Of a stretch of 64,000 bases of DNA, positions 13,097 through 21,357 are shown in pieces. The translations under genes were made by a program, and so were the position numbers. How positions within the stretch are numbered: position 1 is the first letter of the stretch; each line of letters opens with the position of its first letter. The stretch is from Micromonospora sp. KC723 (GTDB lineage: Bacteria > Actinomycetota > Actinomycetes > Mycobacteriales > Micromonosporaceae), in the NCBI RefSeq assembly GCF_004348595.1, contig NZ_SMKD01000008.1, positions 1 through 64,000 of the forward strand, read 5' to 3'. The notes beneath the pieces are model-generated. The model saw nothing but the letters and a program-made list of their open reading frames with translations. It did no database searches and had not been told where the DNA came from.

Positions 13097-13164
13097 ACCC
13101 CGAGAGATGCACTTTATGGGCGGGTTACGCCCTATTTGACGCTGGGCGGTGGGCGGTAGTGACC

Positions 13165-14556
13165 ATGGAGCGTCTGACGGGAAATCCTACGGCACGACAC
13201 CCGGAATGGGTCGACGACGTGTTGCTGGCCGGCCGTTCGGCCGACGTTTGTCTCCGGCTACCGGCACCGGTGGACCGGGGCACCCTGCGCCGGCTGGTGG
13301 GGGAGGCGCAGGCCCGTCTCACCGGCGCCGGACTGCGCCACGGTGGGGCCGCCGCGCTGCGCCTGCCACCCTCGCTGGCGTACGTGGTGAACCTGCTGGC
13401 CACCTGGCGCGTCGGCGCGCAGGCGATCCTGCTCGACCACCGGCTCACCGACCACGAGGTCGACCGGGCGCTGGCCCGACTCACCCCGCAGGTGGTCGTC
13501 GCCCCGGTCCACGCCGTCGGCGGCGCGTTGCGGGTCTTCGTCGACGTCACCGAGACGGTGACCCGGTACGCCGACCGGCCGGCGACCAGCGGGCACGCGG
13601 TCATCCAGCTCAGCTCCGGCTCCACCGGCCCGTCCAAGGTGATCGGCCGCACCGCCGACGACCTGATCGCCGAGGTCCGCCGCTACACCCGGATCGACGG
13701 GGTGGCGCTGCCCGGCGAACGGATCATCCTGCTGCCCTCCATGGTGCACGTGCTCGGCCTGGTCGGCGGCCTGCTCTACGGCCTGCACGCGGGCGTCGAG
13801 CTGGTCCCCCCGCAGCGGCTCTCCGGCGACGCGATCGTGGCCGCCGTCCGGGCGCAGGACACCCCGGCGACCGTGCTCGGCGTGCCGTTCCACATCGGCC
13901 TGCTCGCCTCCACCCGCCCCGACGGTCCGCTGCCGCAGCTCACGCGGATGACCACCGGCGGCGAACTGGTGCCGGCCGCGACCGCCCAGGCCTTCACCGA
14001 CCGGTTCGGCGTCCCGCTGGGCAACATGTACGGCATGACCGAGGTCGGGGTGATCGGCACCGACCTGCACGGCCGGCACCGCCCCTCGATCATGCCCGCT
14101 CCCGGCATCGAGGTGCGCGAGGTCGACGGCGAGCTGCGGGTGAGCTGCCCGGCCTCACCGTACGTCGGGCTCAGTGACCCCACCCGGTGGGCCGACGGCT
14201 GGCTGCACACCCGCGACGCCGGCAGCGTCGACCCGGCCACCGGCCTGGTCACCGTCCGGGGACGGCTCGACTCCCAGGTCTCCGTCGGCGGGATGAAGGT
14301 GGACCTCACCGAGGTCGAGGGCACCCTCACCGGGCTGCCCGGGGTCGCCGCCGCCGTGGTGGTCTACGACGACGGCATCACCGCGTACGTGCAGCCCGAC
14401 GGGCCGCTGACCGAGGAGATGCTGGACGGGCTCCTCGCCGAGCGGCTCGCCGGCTACAAGCGTCCCCGCACCCTGCGCCTGGTCGGCCAGCTGCCCCGGA
14501 CCACCACCGGCAAGCTGGTCCGCTCCGTGGCCGCGCTACGGGTGGCCGCGCCGTGA
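13165..14556 (+). CDS. Stand-alone acyl/aminoacyl-AMP ligase 1
   Basis: 463 aa, compact member of the adenylate-forming (ANL) superfamily, which activates a carboxylic acid with ATP and loads it on a carrier protein or CoA. Core motifs: A3 P-loop LSSGSTGPSKV (about 150-159), A5 YGMTEVG, A7 WLHTRDAG, A8 GRLDSQVSVGGMKVDLTE and A10 with the catalytic lysine (TTTGKLVR). ATG 13165 (or GTG 13159) follows a G-rich GGTGGGCGG. It is convergent with the PPTase and just upstream of two small ACPs, so loading an ACP is likely. Hpg, made by this locus, is a plausible substrate, but specificity cannot be read reliably. Confidence 0.88.
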   Translation: MERLTGNPTARHPEWVDDVLLAGRSADVCLRLPAPVDRGTLRRLVGEAQARLTGAGLRHGGAAALRLPPSLAYVVNLLATWRVGAQAILLDHRLTDHEVDRALARLTPQVVVAPVHAVGGALRVFVDVTETVTRYADRPATSGHAVIQLSSGSTGPSKVIGRTADDLIAEVRRYTRIDGVALPGERIILLPSMVHVLGLVGGLLYGLHAGVELVPPQRLSGDAIVAAVRAQDTPATVLGVPFHIGLLASTRPDGPLPQLTRMTTGGELVPAATAQAFTDRFGVPLGNMYGMTEVGVIGTDLHGRHRPSIMPAPGIEVREVDGELRVSCPASPYVGLSDPTRWADGWLHTRDAGSVDPATGLVTVRGRLDSQVSVGGMKVDLTEVEGTLTGLPGVAAAVVVYDDGITAYVQPDGPLTEEMLDGLLAERLAGYKRPRTLRLVGQLPRTTTGKLVRSVAALRVAAP

Positions 14557-14573
14557 CCGGCCCGCTGGGCGGG

Positions 14574-15206
14574 CTATCCGCACCGCACCGACACCGCGAC
14601 CCGCGGCCCACCCGGATCCGCGCGCGCGGCGACGCCACCGACCGCGACGGCCAGCACCAGATCGCCGCCGCAGACCGGATGCCCGACCCGGACGTCGTCG
14701 CGCCCCGGCACCGGGCGCAGCAGCCCGCGTGCCTGCCCGGGCAGCGGCATCGGCCGGCGCAGCCCACCGTCGCGCAGCCCCCGACCGAGCGCCTTGCCGA
14801 CCGCCTCCTTGGCCGTCCACAGCAGCAGGAACGCCTCCGCTCGCGCGGGTTCCGGCAGCCCGCGCAGCCAGGCCAGCTCGGGCGGGGCGTACCAGCGGCG
14901 GGCCAGCGCCACCGCGGGCAGCGCGCGGCGCCGCTCCACGTCCACCCCGACCGTCCCGGCCCGGCAGGCGGCGACCACCACCACGCCGCCGTCGTGACTG
15001 ACGCTGACCGGCAGGTCGGCGCCCGCGGCCCGCACCCACGGCCGTCCGTCGGGCCGCCGACCCGCCGTGACCTCCGACTCCGCCCGGCCCAGCAGCGCGG
15101 ACCCCGCGCGCCGCAGCAGCCGATCCACCGCCTCCGGCCGACCGCCGGCGGTACGGCAGACCCACACGTGCACGGTGTCCCGACCGGACACCGTCAGCTC
15201 GCCCAC
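14574..15206 (-). CDS. Sfp-type 4'-phosphopantetheinyl transferase
   Basis: About 210 aa. It transfers phosphopantetheine from CoA to the serine of carrier proteins. The two Mg/CoA-binding motifs are seen: VGVDVERRR and FLLLWTAKEAVGKALGRG, plus the upstream SVSHDGG. GTG 15206 has no good SD; an in-frame GTG at 15191 is possible. The gene is inserted antisense between AMP ligase 1 and the ACP genes, 17 bases from each neighbour. It is the natural activator of the ACP domains at 6790, 15224 and perhaps 15490. Confidence 0.9.
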   Translation of the reverse strand: MGELTVSGRDTVHVWVCRTAGGRPEAVDRLLRRAGSALLGRAESEVTAGRRPDGRPWVRAAGADLPVSVSHDGGVVVVAACRAGTVGVDVERRRALPAVALARRWYAPPELAWLRGLPEPARAEAFLLLWTAKEAVGKALGRGLRDGGLRRPMPLPGQARGLLRPVPGRDDVRVGHPVCGGDLVLAVAVGGVAARADPGGPRVAVSVRCG

Positions 15207-15223
15207 GAAGAGAGGTTAAGCCC

Positions 15224-15490
15224 ATGCGCGACGAGGTCCGCACCTTCGTCATCGAGCAGCTCGAGGACATGAACTACGACGTCGACGGGATCGACGACGA
15301 CACCACCCTCGGCCCCGCCGGCGTCGACCTGGAATCCCTCGCCCTGGCCGACCTGGCCGTCCGCGTCGAGGACCGGTACGGCCTGAAGTTCGCCGACGAC
15401 GAGTCGGAGCGGCTGGCCCTGATGACGGTCGGCGAGTTCACCACCATGGTCGCCGACCGGGTCGCCGGGGCGACCGCCGACAACCGCTGA
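15224..15490 (+). CDS. Stand-alone acyl carrier protein 1
   Basis: 88 aa, acidic, whole-length carrier protein. Phosphopantetheine site Ser38 in LGPAGVDLESLALADL; the usual Asp before Ser is Glu here. SD GAGAGG lies shortly before the ATG. It is the first gene of a ten-gene, overlapping operon ending at 25604, and its stop shares a base with the next start (TGATG). It probably carries the starter or growing chain for the downstream ketosynthases. Confidence 0.9.
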   Translation: MRDEVRTFVIEQLEDMNYDVDGIDDDTTLGPAGVDLESLALADLAVRVEDRYGLKFADDESERLALMTVGEFTTMVADRVAGATADNR

Positions 15491-15735
15491 TGTCGGGTCA
15501 GTCCGACCTGGGGCGAGCCGACCTGCTGGGCATGCTCGCCGAACTGACCGCGAAACCCGTCGACCAGGTGCCGCACCGGGTCGGCTCGATGGAACTCGCC
15601 TGGCTCGTGCACCTCGTCGAGCAACGCTACGGCCGGCGGCTGGACCTCACCGACGACCAGCTCGCCGCGATCCGCACCGTCGACGACGCCCTGGCGGTGT
15701 TCCGCACCTCGCTGACCAGCGCCACGGATGGTTGA
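15490..15735 (+). CDS. Small carrier-protein-like protein 2 (atypical DSL motif)
   Basis: 81 aa with the helical pattern of an ACP: ADLLGMLAELTAKPVDQVP, then VGSMELAWLVHLVEQRYG. The presumed attachment serine (Ser33) is kept but the preceding Asp is Gly (GSM rather than DSM/DSL). It could be a second carrier with altered PPTase recognition, or an ACP-like partner that is never modified. It overlaps the upstream ACP by one base and the next ketosynthase gene by 8 bases. Confidence 0.75.
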   Translation: MSGQSDLGRADLLGMLAELTAKPVDQVPHRVGSMELAWLVHLVEQRYGRRLDLTDDQLAAIRTVDDALAVFRTSLTSATDG

Positions 15736-16843
15736 GCGGGAACCCGTACCGATCACCGGAACGCACGCCGTCAGCGCCCTGGGCAGGGGCGTCGACGCCC
15801 AGCTTCACGCGGTGCTCCGCGCCGCCCCGGCGTTCCGGCCGGTACGCCGATTCGACACCACCGGCCGCCGGGTGACGGTGGCCGCGACCCTGCCCGACGT
15901 CGACACCCTCACCGACGAGCTGACCGACGCGGTCGACGTGGCCTGCCGGGCCGCCGGTCTGGGCCGCGCCGAGCGGGCGGAAGCGGCGCTGTTCCTGGCC
16001 ACCCACGGCGGTCCGTCCACGCTGCCGGGCGGCGGGCCGCCGGTGCCGGCGCTCGCCGGCCGACTCGCCGACCGGTGTGGGCTGGGCGAGCACACCCGGG
16101 TCTACACCAGCGCCTGCGTCTCCGCGAGCACGGCGGTCGCCGACGCCGCCGCCCTGATCCGCCGGGGCGACCGGGAACGGGTCGTGGTGGCCGCCGGCTA
16201 CCTCGTCGAGCCGGACCAGTTCGCGCTCTTCGACGCCGGCCGGGCCCTCGCCACCGACGGGGCGGTACGCCCGTTCAGCGCCGGCCGGCAGGGCCTGCTG
16301 CTCGGCGACGGGGTCGCCGCGGTGGTGCTGGAGTCCCCCGACTCGGCCCGCCGGCGGGACGCGCCACCGGTGGCGACCCTGCACGGCTGGGGCCGGGCCG
16401 GCGACGCGTACCACCCGTGCCAGCCCGACCCGGCCGGCCGCGGCCTGGCCCGGGCGGTGGGCGCGGCGCTGCGGCGCGCGGACCTGGACGCGGCGGCCGT
16501 CGGCTACGTCAACGCCAACGCCACCGGCACCGTGTTCAGCGACGCCGCTGAGGCCGCCGCGTTGCGGCTGGCCCTCGGCGACCAGGCCGCCCGGGTGCCG
16601 GTCAGCTCCACCAAGTCGGTGCACGGGCACGCCCTGGAAGCCTCCGGCCTGCTCGAACTGGTGGTGACCGTGCTGGCGCTGCGGCACGGGAAGCTGCCGG
16701 TCAACGCCGGCTGGCTCGGCCCCGACGAGGCCTGCCCGCTCGACGTGGTCACCGGCGCGCCCCGGCCCGCCGGCCGGTACGCGCTGAGCCTCAACGCGGC
16801 GTTCGGTGGCGCGAACACCGCCCTGCTGGTCGGCGCACCGTGA
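15728..16843 (+). CDS. Ketosynthase-fold protein with Cys-Asn-His active site
   Basis: 371 aa, shorter than a usual KS (about 410). The thiolase fold is clear: VYTSACVSASTAVADAA (nucleophile Cys130), GYVNANATGT, and PVSSTKSVHGHALEASG (Lys296, His301). In the second motif normal ketosynthases read NAHGTGT; here Asn264 replaces the catalytic His and Ala265 the Gly. The protein may therefore load or transfer acyl groups without normal decarboxylative extension, as in KSIII-like or acyltransferase-like variants. It overlaps the KS half-protein downstream (ATGA) and probably pairs with it. Confidence 0.85.
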   Translation: MVEREPVPITGTHAVSALGRGVDAQLHAVLRAAPAFRPVRRFDTTGRRVTVAATLPDVDTLTDELTDAVDVACRAAGLGRAERAEAALFLATHGGPSTLPGGGPPVPALAGRLADRCGLGEHTRVYTSACVSASTAVADAAALIRRGDRERVVVAAGYLVEPDQFALFDAGRALATDGAVRPFSAGRQGLLLGDGVAAVVLESPDSARRRDAPPVATLHGWGRAGDAYHPCQPDPAGRGLARAVGAALRRADLDAAAVGYVNANATGTVFSDAAEAAALRLALGDQAARVPVSSTKSVHGHALEASGLLELVVTVLALRHGKLPVNAGWLGPDEACPLDVVTGAPRPAGRYALSLNAAFGGANTALLVGAP

Positions 16844-17397
16844 CCGGGGGAGGCGACCCGGCGCCCGGGACGGCACCAGCGCGCCCGTGCGGCCCCCGTG
16901 GGGCGCGGGCGTCGAGGGTGCTGGCCGAGGCGTACTGGCCGGAGCCCGGCGACGGGCCACCGCCCCCGCTGCCGGGCTTCGTGCACTCGCCGTTCGCGCC
17001 CCTGGTGGCCGCGGTCGCCGGGCGGTGCCTGCGACGGCGGACCCCGCCGCCCGGCAGCCGGTGCGCGGTGGTGCTGGTCAGCGCGGCCGGCGACCGGCCC
17101 AGCGCCGACCACGTCCGGGCCACGGTCGACGCCGGAGGTCGGGTCGGACCGCTGTTCTTCTTCCAGTCGGTGCCCAACAGCGTCGCCGGGCACGTCGCGG
17201 CGCGCTGGGGCCTGGACGGCCCGGTGGTGTGCCTGAGCCCGACGGGGAACCCGCGGGCCGACGCCGTCGCCGAGGCGGAACTGCTGCTGTACGACGGTGA
17301 CGCCGACGCGGCGTTGCTGGTCCTTGTCGAACACGCGCCCGACGGCGCCCCCACCGGGGCGGTCGCGGTGCTGCTGGGGGAAGGAACGAGCCCATGA
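16840..17397 (+). CDS. Ketosynthase half-protein (N-terminal KS-like, CLF-like)
   Basis: 185 aa. A Pro-rich start is followed by sequence resembling only the N-terminal half of a beta-ketoacyl synthase: CAVVLVSAAGDRPSADHVRA, LFFFQSVPNSVAGHVAARWG, PVVCLSPTGNPRADAVAEAE, LLYDGDADAALLVLVE. This matches the beta-ketoacyl synthase-like N-terminal family seen beside KS genes in aryl polyene-type clusters. The position of the active Cys falls in SPTGNP, so no nucleophile is present. Likely a structural partner, replacing a full chain length factor, for the Asn-variant KS just upstream. Confidence 0.7.
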   Translation: MTGGGDPAPGTAPARPCGPRGARASRVLAEAYWPEPGDGPPPPLPGFVHSPFAPLVAAVAGRCLRRRTPPPGSRCAVVLVSAAGDRPSADHVRATVDAGGRVGPLFFFQSVPNSVAGHVAARWGLDGPVVCLSPTGNPRADAVAEAELLLYDGDADAALLVLVEHAPDGAPTGAVAVLLGEGTSP

Positions 17398-19010
17398 GGA
17401 CGAAGGGACTGCGCGGCGAACTGGCCGCCGACACCGCGATCGGCGCCGGCAACGTGCTCGACCGGGTGCTGGCGCACGGGGCCGATCCGCACGGGCCGGG
17501 GTTGACCTTCGACACGTGCGTCGACGGGTACCCGGCCGAACGGCCGCTCACCCTGGGGCAGCTCGACGAGCGGGTCGCCGCCCGCGCCGCCTGGCTGCAC
17601 GAGCGGGGGATCGGACGGCGCGACCCGGTCGCGGTGTGGGCGACCAGCGCCGCCGACATGGTGCTCAGCTTCCTGGCACTGACCCGGCTCGGCGCGATCC
17701 CCGCGTTGATGAACGGTAGGCTGCGTCCGGAGATCGCCGCCGAGTACATCCGTCGGCTGCGCGCCGTCGGGGTGCTCGCCGACGCCGCGCACACCGAGGC
17801 GCTCGCCGGTCACGACCCGGGCGCCCCGCTGCTCGGCCAGCCCGCCGAGGCCGGCACGGGCGATCCGGCGACCGCCCCGGCCCCCTACCGCCACCACGAC
17901 GAGGACCCGGTCGTCATCACCCACACCTCGGGGACGACCGGCGTGCCGAAGGCGGTGCTGCACTCGCACGCCAGCCTCTTCGCCGCCACCCGGCACCTGC
18001 TGTCCATGCCGCAGGCGCAGGGCACCCGGCGGATCCTCAACGCGCTGCCCGCCCCGCACACCGCCACCGTGCTCATGGTCAACCAGGCGCTGGGCAACCG
18101 GGCGGAGATGCTCCTGTTGTCCGAGCAGAGCGGACAGCGGGTGCTCGACGCCATCCAGCGCTGGCGTCCGGACGGCGTCTTCGGCTTCTCCGTCACCTGG
18201 GCGGAGCTGGCCCGCTTCGACCTGACCGGGTACGACCTGGACTCGGTGCGGCTGTGGTTCAACACCGGCGACGCCTCACACGAGCCGCACGTACGCCGCC
18301 TGGTGGCGGTCGGCTCCCGGGACGTGGTGACCCGCGACGGGGTGACCCGGGTGCCGGGCTCGGTCTTCATCGACGGCCTCGGCTCCAGCGAGATGGGACA
18401 CTCGATGTTCCACATCACGCACACCACCGAGACGAACCGGTACGGCCGCTGCGTGGGCCGCCCGTACCGGTTCACCAGGGTGGCCGTGCTCGACCCCGAC
18501 GGCACCGAACTGTCGCCCGGGCAGGTCGGGTGGCTCGGCATCGAGTCGCCGTCGCTGTTCCGCGGCTACTGGAACGACTCGGTCACCACCCACCGGTCCC
18601 GGCTGCGCGGCTGGTACCTGACCGGCGACCTGGTGTACGCCGACGACGAGGGCCGCTACTACCACCTGGACCGGGCCGTCGACTCGGTCGACGCCGGGAA
18701 CGGCAAGCGGTTCTACACGGCCCTGTCGGAGGAGCGGATCCTCGCCGCCTGCCCGGACGTCACCGACTGCACGGTGGTGATGGTCGCCGGTGGCGACGGG
18801 GTCGTCACCGACGTCCTGCTGGAACTGGCCGCCGGGGCCGACCCGGACACCGACCGCACCGACGCCGTGCGGGCCGCGCTCGGCGACGACGTCGGGGCGA
18901 CCCTGCGCCGGGTGGTGCCGGTCCGCGCCGACGACATCCCGGTCACCGTCACCGGCAAGGTCCGCAAGGTGGCGCTGCGCGAGCGCTACCTGACCGAGTC
19001 GCCGTCATGA
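17394..19010 (+). CDS. Stand-alone acyl-AMP ligase 2
   Basis: 538 aa ANL-superfamily ligase. Motifs: A3 THTSGTTGVPKAVLHSH, A5 GLGSSEMGHS, A7 GWYLTGDLVY, A8 DRAVDSVDAGNGKRFYTALS and A10 VTVTGKVRKVAL with the catalytic lysine. It overlaps both the KS half-protein and the FabF-like KS (ATGA each side), so it is made together with them and probably supplies an acyl-ACP or acyl-CoA to them. It differs clearly in length and motifs from ligase 1, which suggests a different substrate. Confidence 0.9.
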   Translation: MRTKGLRGELAADTAIGAGNVLDRVLAHGADPHGPGLTFDTCVDGYPAERPLTLGQLDERVAARAAWLHERGIGRRDPVAVWATSAADMVLSFLALTRLGAIPALMNGRLRPEIAAEYIRRLRAVGVLADAAHTEALAGHDPGAPLLGQPAEAGTGDPATAPAPYRHHDEDPVVITHTSGTTGVPKAVLHSHASLFAATRHLLSMPQAQGTRRILNALPAPHTATVLMVNQALGNRAEMLLLSEQSGQRVLDAIQRWRPDGVFGFSVTWAELARFDLTGYDLDSVRLWFNTGDASHEPHVRRLVAVGSRDVVTRDGVTRVPGSVFIDGLGSSEMGHSMFHITHTTETNRYGRCVGRPYRFTRVAVLDPDGTELSPGQVGWLGIESPSLFRGYWNDSVTTHRSRLRGWYLTGDLVYADDEGRYYHLDRAVDSVDAGNGKRFYTALSEERILAACPDVTDCTVVMVAGGDGVVTDVLLELAAGADPDTDRTDAVRAALGDDVGATLRRVVPVRADDIPVTVTGKVRKVALRERYLTESPS

Positions 19011-20269
19011 CCGCCGTCATCACCGGGATGGGGCTGCTCAGCCCCGTCGGGCGGGGCGCCGCGGCCACCTTCGCCGCGCTGACCAGCGGCACGTCCGGGC
19101 TGAGCCGGCCGCCGGAGGGGCACCCGGCCCGGGAGTCGCTGGAGGTCGCCGGCCTGCTGCCGGAGATCGACCCGCGTACGGTCGCCACCGGGCCGGAGAC
19201 CAGGGTGCTGGACCGGATCGTGGTGCTGGCGCTGCTCGCCGCCGCCGACGCGCTGGCCGACGCCGGGATCGAGGTCGGCCGGGACGTCGACCCGGACCGC
19301 GCCGGTGTGATCGTCGGCGGGGTGGGTGGCCTGTCCACCCTGGAGGCCCAGGTGGTGGCGCGGGCCGCCCGGGGCCGGGCCGCGGTCAGCCCCTACCTGT
19401 TGACCGGGATCCTGCCGAACATGCCGGCGGCCCGGATCGCCATCACCCACGGCATCCGCGGCTACAGCTCCTCGGTCGGCACCGCCTGCGCCTCCGGCGC
19501 GCAGTCGGTCGCCGACGCGGTCCGGCTGATCCGCGCCGGGGAGGCCGACGTGGTGCTCTGCGGGGCCAGCGAGGCCCCGTTGTTCCCCACCTTCGCCGAC
19601 ACCTTCGGCAACGCGCGGGCGCTGGCCCGGGGCTGGGCCGACCCGACCGAGGCGAGCCGGCCGTTCGACCGGCGGCGCAACGGCTTCGTGCTGGCCGAGG
19701 GGGCGGCGCTGCTGGTACTCGAACGGGCCGAGCACGCCGCCGCGCGGGGCGTCACCGGTTACGCCGAGATCGTCGGGTACGGGGCGACGACCGACGCGTA
19801 CCACCCGACCGCGCCCCGGCCCGACGGCGCGGGCGCGGCCGAGTGCATGCGTCGGGCGCTGGCCGGCGCGAAGGTGGGGCCGGCCGACGTGGGCTACGTC
19901 AACGCCCACGGCACCGGCACCAGGCTCGGTGACGTCGCGGAGACGACCGCGCTGGCCCGGGTCTTCGGCGACGGTGGGGTGCCGGTCAGCTCGACCAAGG
20001 CGCTCACCGGGCACCTGCTCGGCGCGTCCGGGGTGGTGGAGGCGGCGGCCTGCGCGCTGGCGCTGGCCGCCGGGCTGCTGCCGCCCACGTACCACCTGGA
20101 CGACCCGGACCCGGCCTGCCCGGCGGACCACGTCCGTGGGCGGGCGCGGGCGACCGGGACCGATTTCGCGCTGACCAACTCGTTCGGCTTCGGCGGCCAG
20201 AACGTCAGCCTGCTGCTGCGGCGGATCACCGGAGGAAAGGGACCGGACAGATGGACATCCATGGGATAG
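19007..20269 (+). CDS. FabF-type beta-ketoacyl-ACP synthase
   Basis: 420 aa, complete KS with Cys161 (GTACASGAQSVADA), His301 (YVNAHGTGTRLGDVAE), Lys331 and His336 (SSTKALTGHLLGASG). It is the only KS in the accessory locus with the full catalytic set, so it is the probable chain-extending enzyme. Its last codons overlap the hmaS start by 19 bases. No ketoreductase, dehydratase or enoyl reductase accompanies it, which suggests one or a few unreduced extensions rather than fatty acid synthesis. Confidence 0.92.
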   Translation: MTAVITGMGLLSPVGRGAAATFAALTSGTSGLSRPPEGHPARESLEVAGLLPEIDPRTVATGPETRVLDRIVVLALLAAADALADAGIEVGRDVDPDRAGVIVGGVGGLSTLEAQVVARAARGRAAVSPYLLTGILPNMPAARIAITHGIRGYSSSVGTACASGAQSVADAVRLIRAGEADVVLCGASEAPLFPTFADTFGNARALARGWADPTEASRPFDRRRNGFVLAEGAALLVLERAEHAAARGVTGYAEIVGYGATTDAYHPTAPRPDGAGAAECMRRALAGAKVGPADVGYVNAHGTGTRLGDVAETTALARVFGDGGVPVSSTKALTGHLLGASGVVEAAACALALAAGLLPPTYHLDDPDPACPADHVRGRARATGTDFALTNSFGFGGQNVSLLLRRITGGKGPDRWTSMG

Positions 20270-21357
20270 ACCACATCGAGCTGTACGTGGGCGACGCACG
20301 GCAGGTCGCCCTCTCCCTCGACACCGGGTTCGGTTTCCGGCTGCGGGGACACGGGGGGCCGGAGACGGGGCTCGACGGGCAGCGGTGCCTGCTGCTGACC
20401 CACGGCGAGATCCGGATGCTGCTCACCACCGGGCTGACGGCGGAGCATCCCGCCACCGGCTACGTCGGCCGGCACGGCGACGGGATCGCGGTCGTCGCGC
20501 TGGAGGTGGCCGACGCCGCCGGGGCGTACGCGGAACTGGTGGCCCGCGGCGCGACCCCGGTGGCTCCGCCGCGCACCTGCGCCGGCGCGGACTCCGAGGT
20601 GGTGATCGCCGAGGTCGGCGGCGTCGGCGACGTACGGCACCGTCTCGTCGAGCGGCGCGGCGACCGGGCCGACTTCCTGCCCGGCCTCGTCGAACCGGTC
20701 CCGGCCGCCGCCGGCGAGCAACTGCTCGCCGAGGTCGACCACCTGGCGGTGTGCCTGCCAGCCGGCGCGCTCGACGCCACCGTCGCCCACTACGAGCGGG
20801 TCTTCGGGTTCCGGCAGACCTTCGCCGAGCGCGTCGAGGTCGCCGGCCAGGCGATGAACTCCGTCGTGGTGCAGGACCACTCGGCGCGGGTCACCCTGGT
20901 GCTGCTGGAACCGGACACCGGCGCGCGGCCCGGCCAGCTCGACGCGTTCCTCGCCGCGCACCACGGGGCCGGGGTGCAGCACCTCGCGCTGCGTACCGAC
21001 GACATCGTCGCCGCCGTCGGCGCGCTGACCGCTCGTGGGGTCCGCTTCGCCGGCACCCCGGCCGCCTACTACGACGACCTGCCGCGGCGGGTCGGCGCGG
21101 TCGACGCGCCGCTGGACCGGCTGCGCGACCTCGGCATCCTGGTCGACCGCGACCACGGCGGGCACCTGCTGCAGATCTTCACCCAGTCGACGCACCCCCG
21201 CCGGACCCTCTTCTGGGAGGTCATCGAGCGACGCGGGGCGCGCACCTTCGGCAGCGGCAACATCCAGGCCCTGTACGAGGCCAAGGAACGGGAGCTGGCC
21301 ACGGCGGGGGAAACCCCGGCCGTCGTGTCCGGCCCGGCAGGAGGGATGCGGGTATGA
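20251..21357 (+). CDS. hmaS: 4-Hydroxymandelate synthase (HPPD family)
   Basis: 368 aa non-haem Fe(II) enzyme with two vicinal-oxygen-chelate domains. It turns 4-hydroxyphenylpyruvate plus O2 into 4-hydroxymandelate, the first step to hydroxyphenylglycine. Iron ligands: His164 (AEVDHLAVCL), His244 (GAGVQHLALRT) and Glu323 (LFWEVIERRGARTFGSGNI). HPPDs have GNF in the C-terminal helix; this protein has GNI (Ile338), as in the glycopeptide HmaS enzymes, and QAMNSVVVQ also resembles them. Hmo and HpgT genes in the same locus support the synthase call over tyrosine-catabolic HPPD. Confidence 0.9.
   Translation: MDIHGIDHIELYVGDARQVALSLDTGFGFRLRGHGGPETGLDGQRCLLLTHGEIRMLLTTGLTAEHPATGYVGRHGDGIAVVALEVADAAGAYAELVARGATPVAPPRTCAGADSEVVIAEVGGVGDVRHRLVERRGDRADFLPGLVEPVPAAAGEQLLAEVDHLAVCLPAGALDATVAHYERVFGFRQTFAERVEVAGQAMNSVVVQDHSARVTLVLLEPDTGARPGQLDAFLAAHHGAGVQHLALRTDDIVAAVGALTARGVRFAGTPAAYYDDLPRRVGAVDAPLDRLRDLGILVDRDHGGHLLQIFTQSTHPRRTLFWEVIERRGARTFGSGNIQALYEAKERELATAGETPAVVSGPAGGMRV

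Larger units (their letters stand above)
12776..13164. other. Divergent promoter region of peptidase and accessory locus
   Basis: 389 bases between divergent genes with no convincing coding region. It contains, from left to right, a T-rich patch (CCCTTTTTGATC around 13032-13043), a direct repeat and two inverted repeats, described separately. An in-frame extension of the downstream AMP ligase back to 13051 exists but runs through these repeats and lacks ligase sequence, so it is treated as non-coding. Confidence 0.5.

Noticed and set aside
13051-13164. N-terminal extension of AMP ligase 1 starting at 13051
   Set aside because: The extra 38 residues contain no ligase sequence and cover repeat and hairpin elements; a start at 13165 fits the family.
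20385-21353. Long Arg/Pro/Gly-rich open frames overlapping real genes (also near 22593-24245, 30610-31839, 59351-61096 and others)
   Set aside because: They are frame shadows of high-GC3 genes: no recognisable domain, skewed R/P/G/A composition, and each covers a gene with clear conserved motifs.
20251-21357. Ordinary 4-hydroxyphenylpyruvate dioxygenase of tyrosine breakdown
   Set aside because: The C-terminal helix has GNI instead of the GNF of HPPDs, and Hmo and HpgT genes are in the same locus; no homogentisate pathway genes are nearby.
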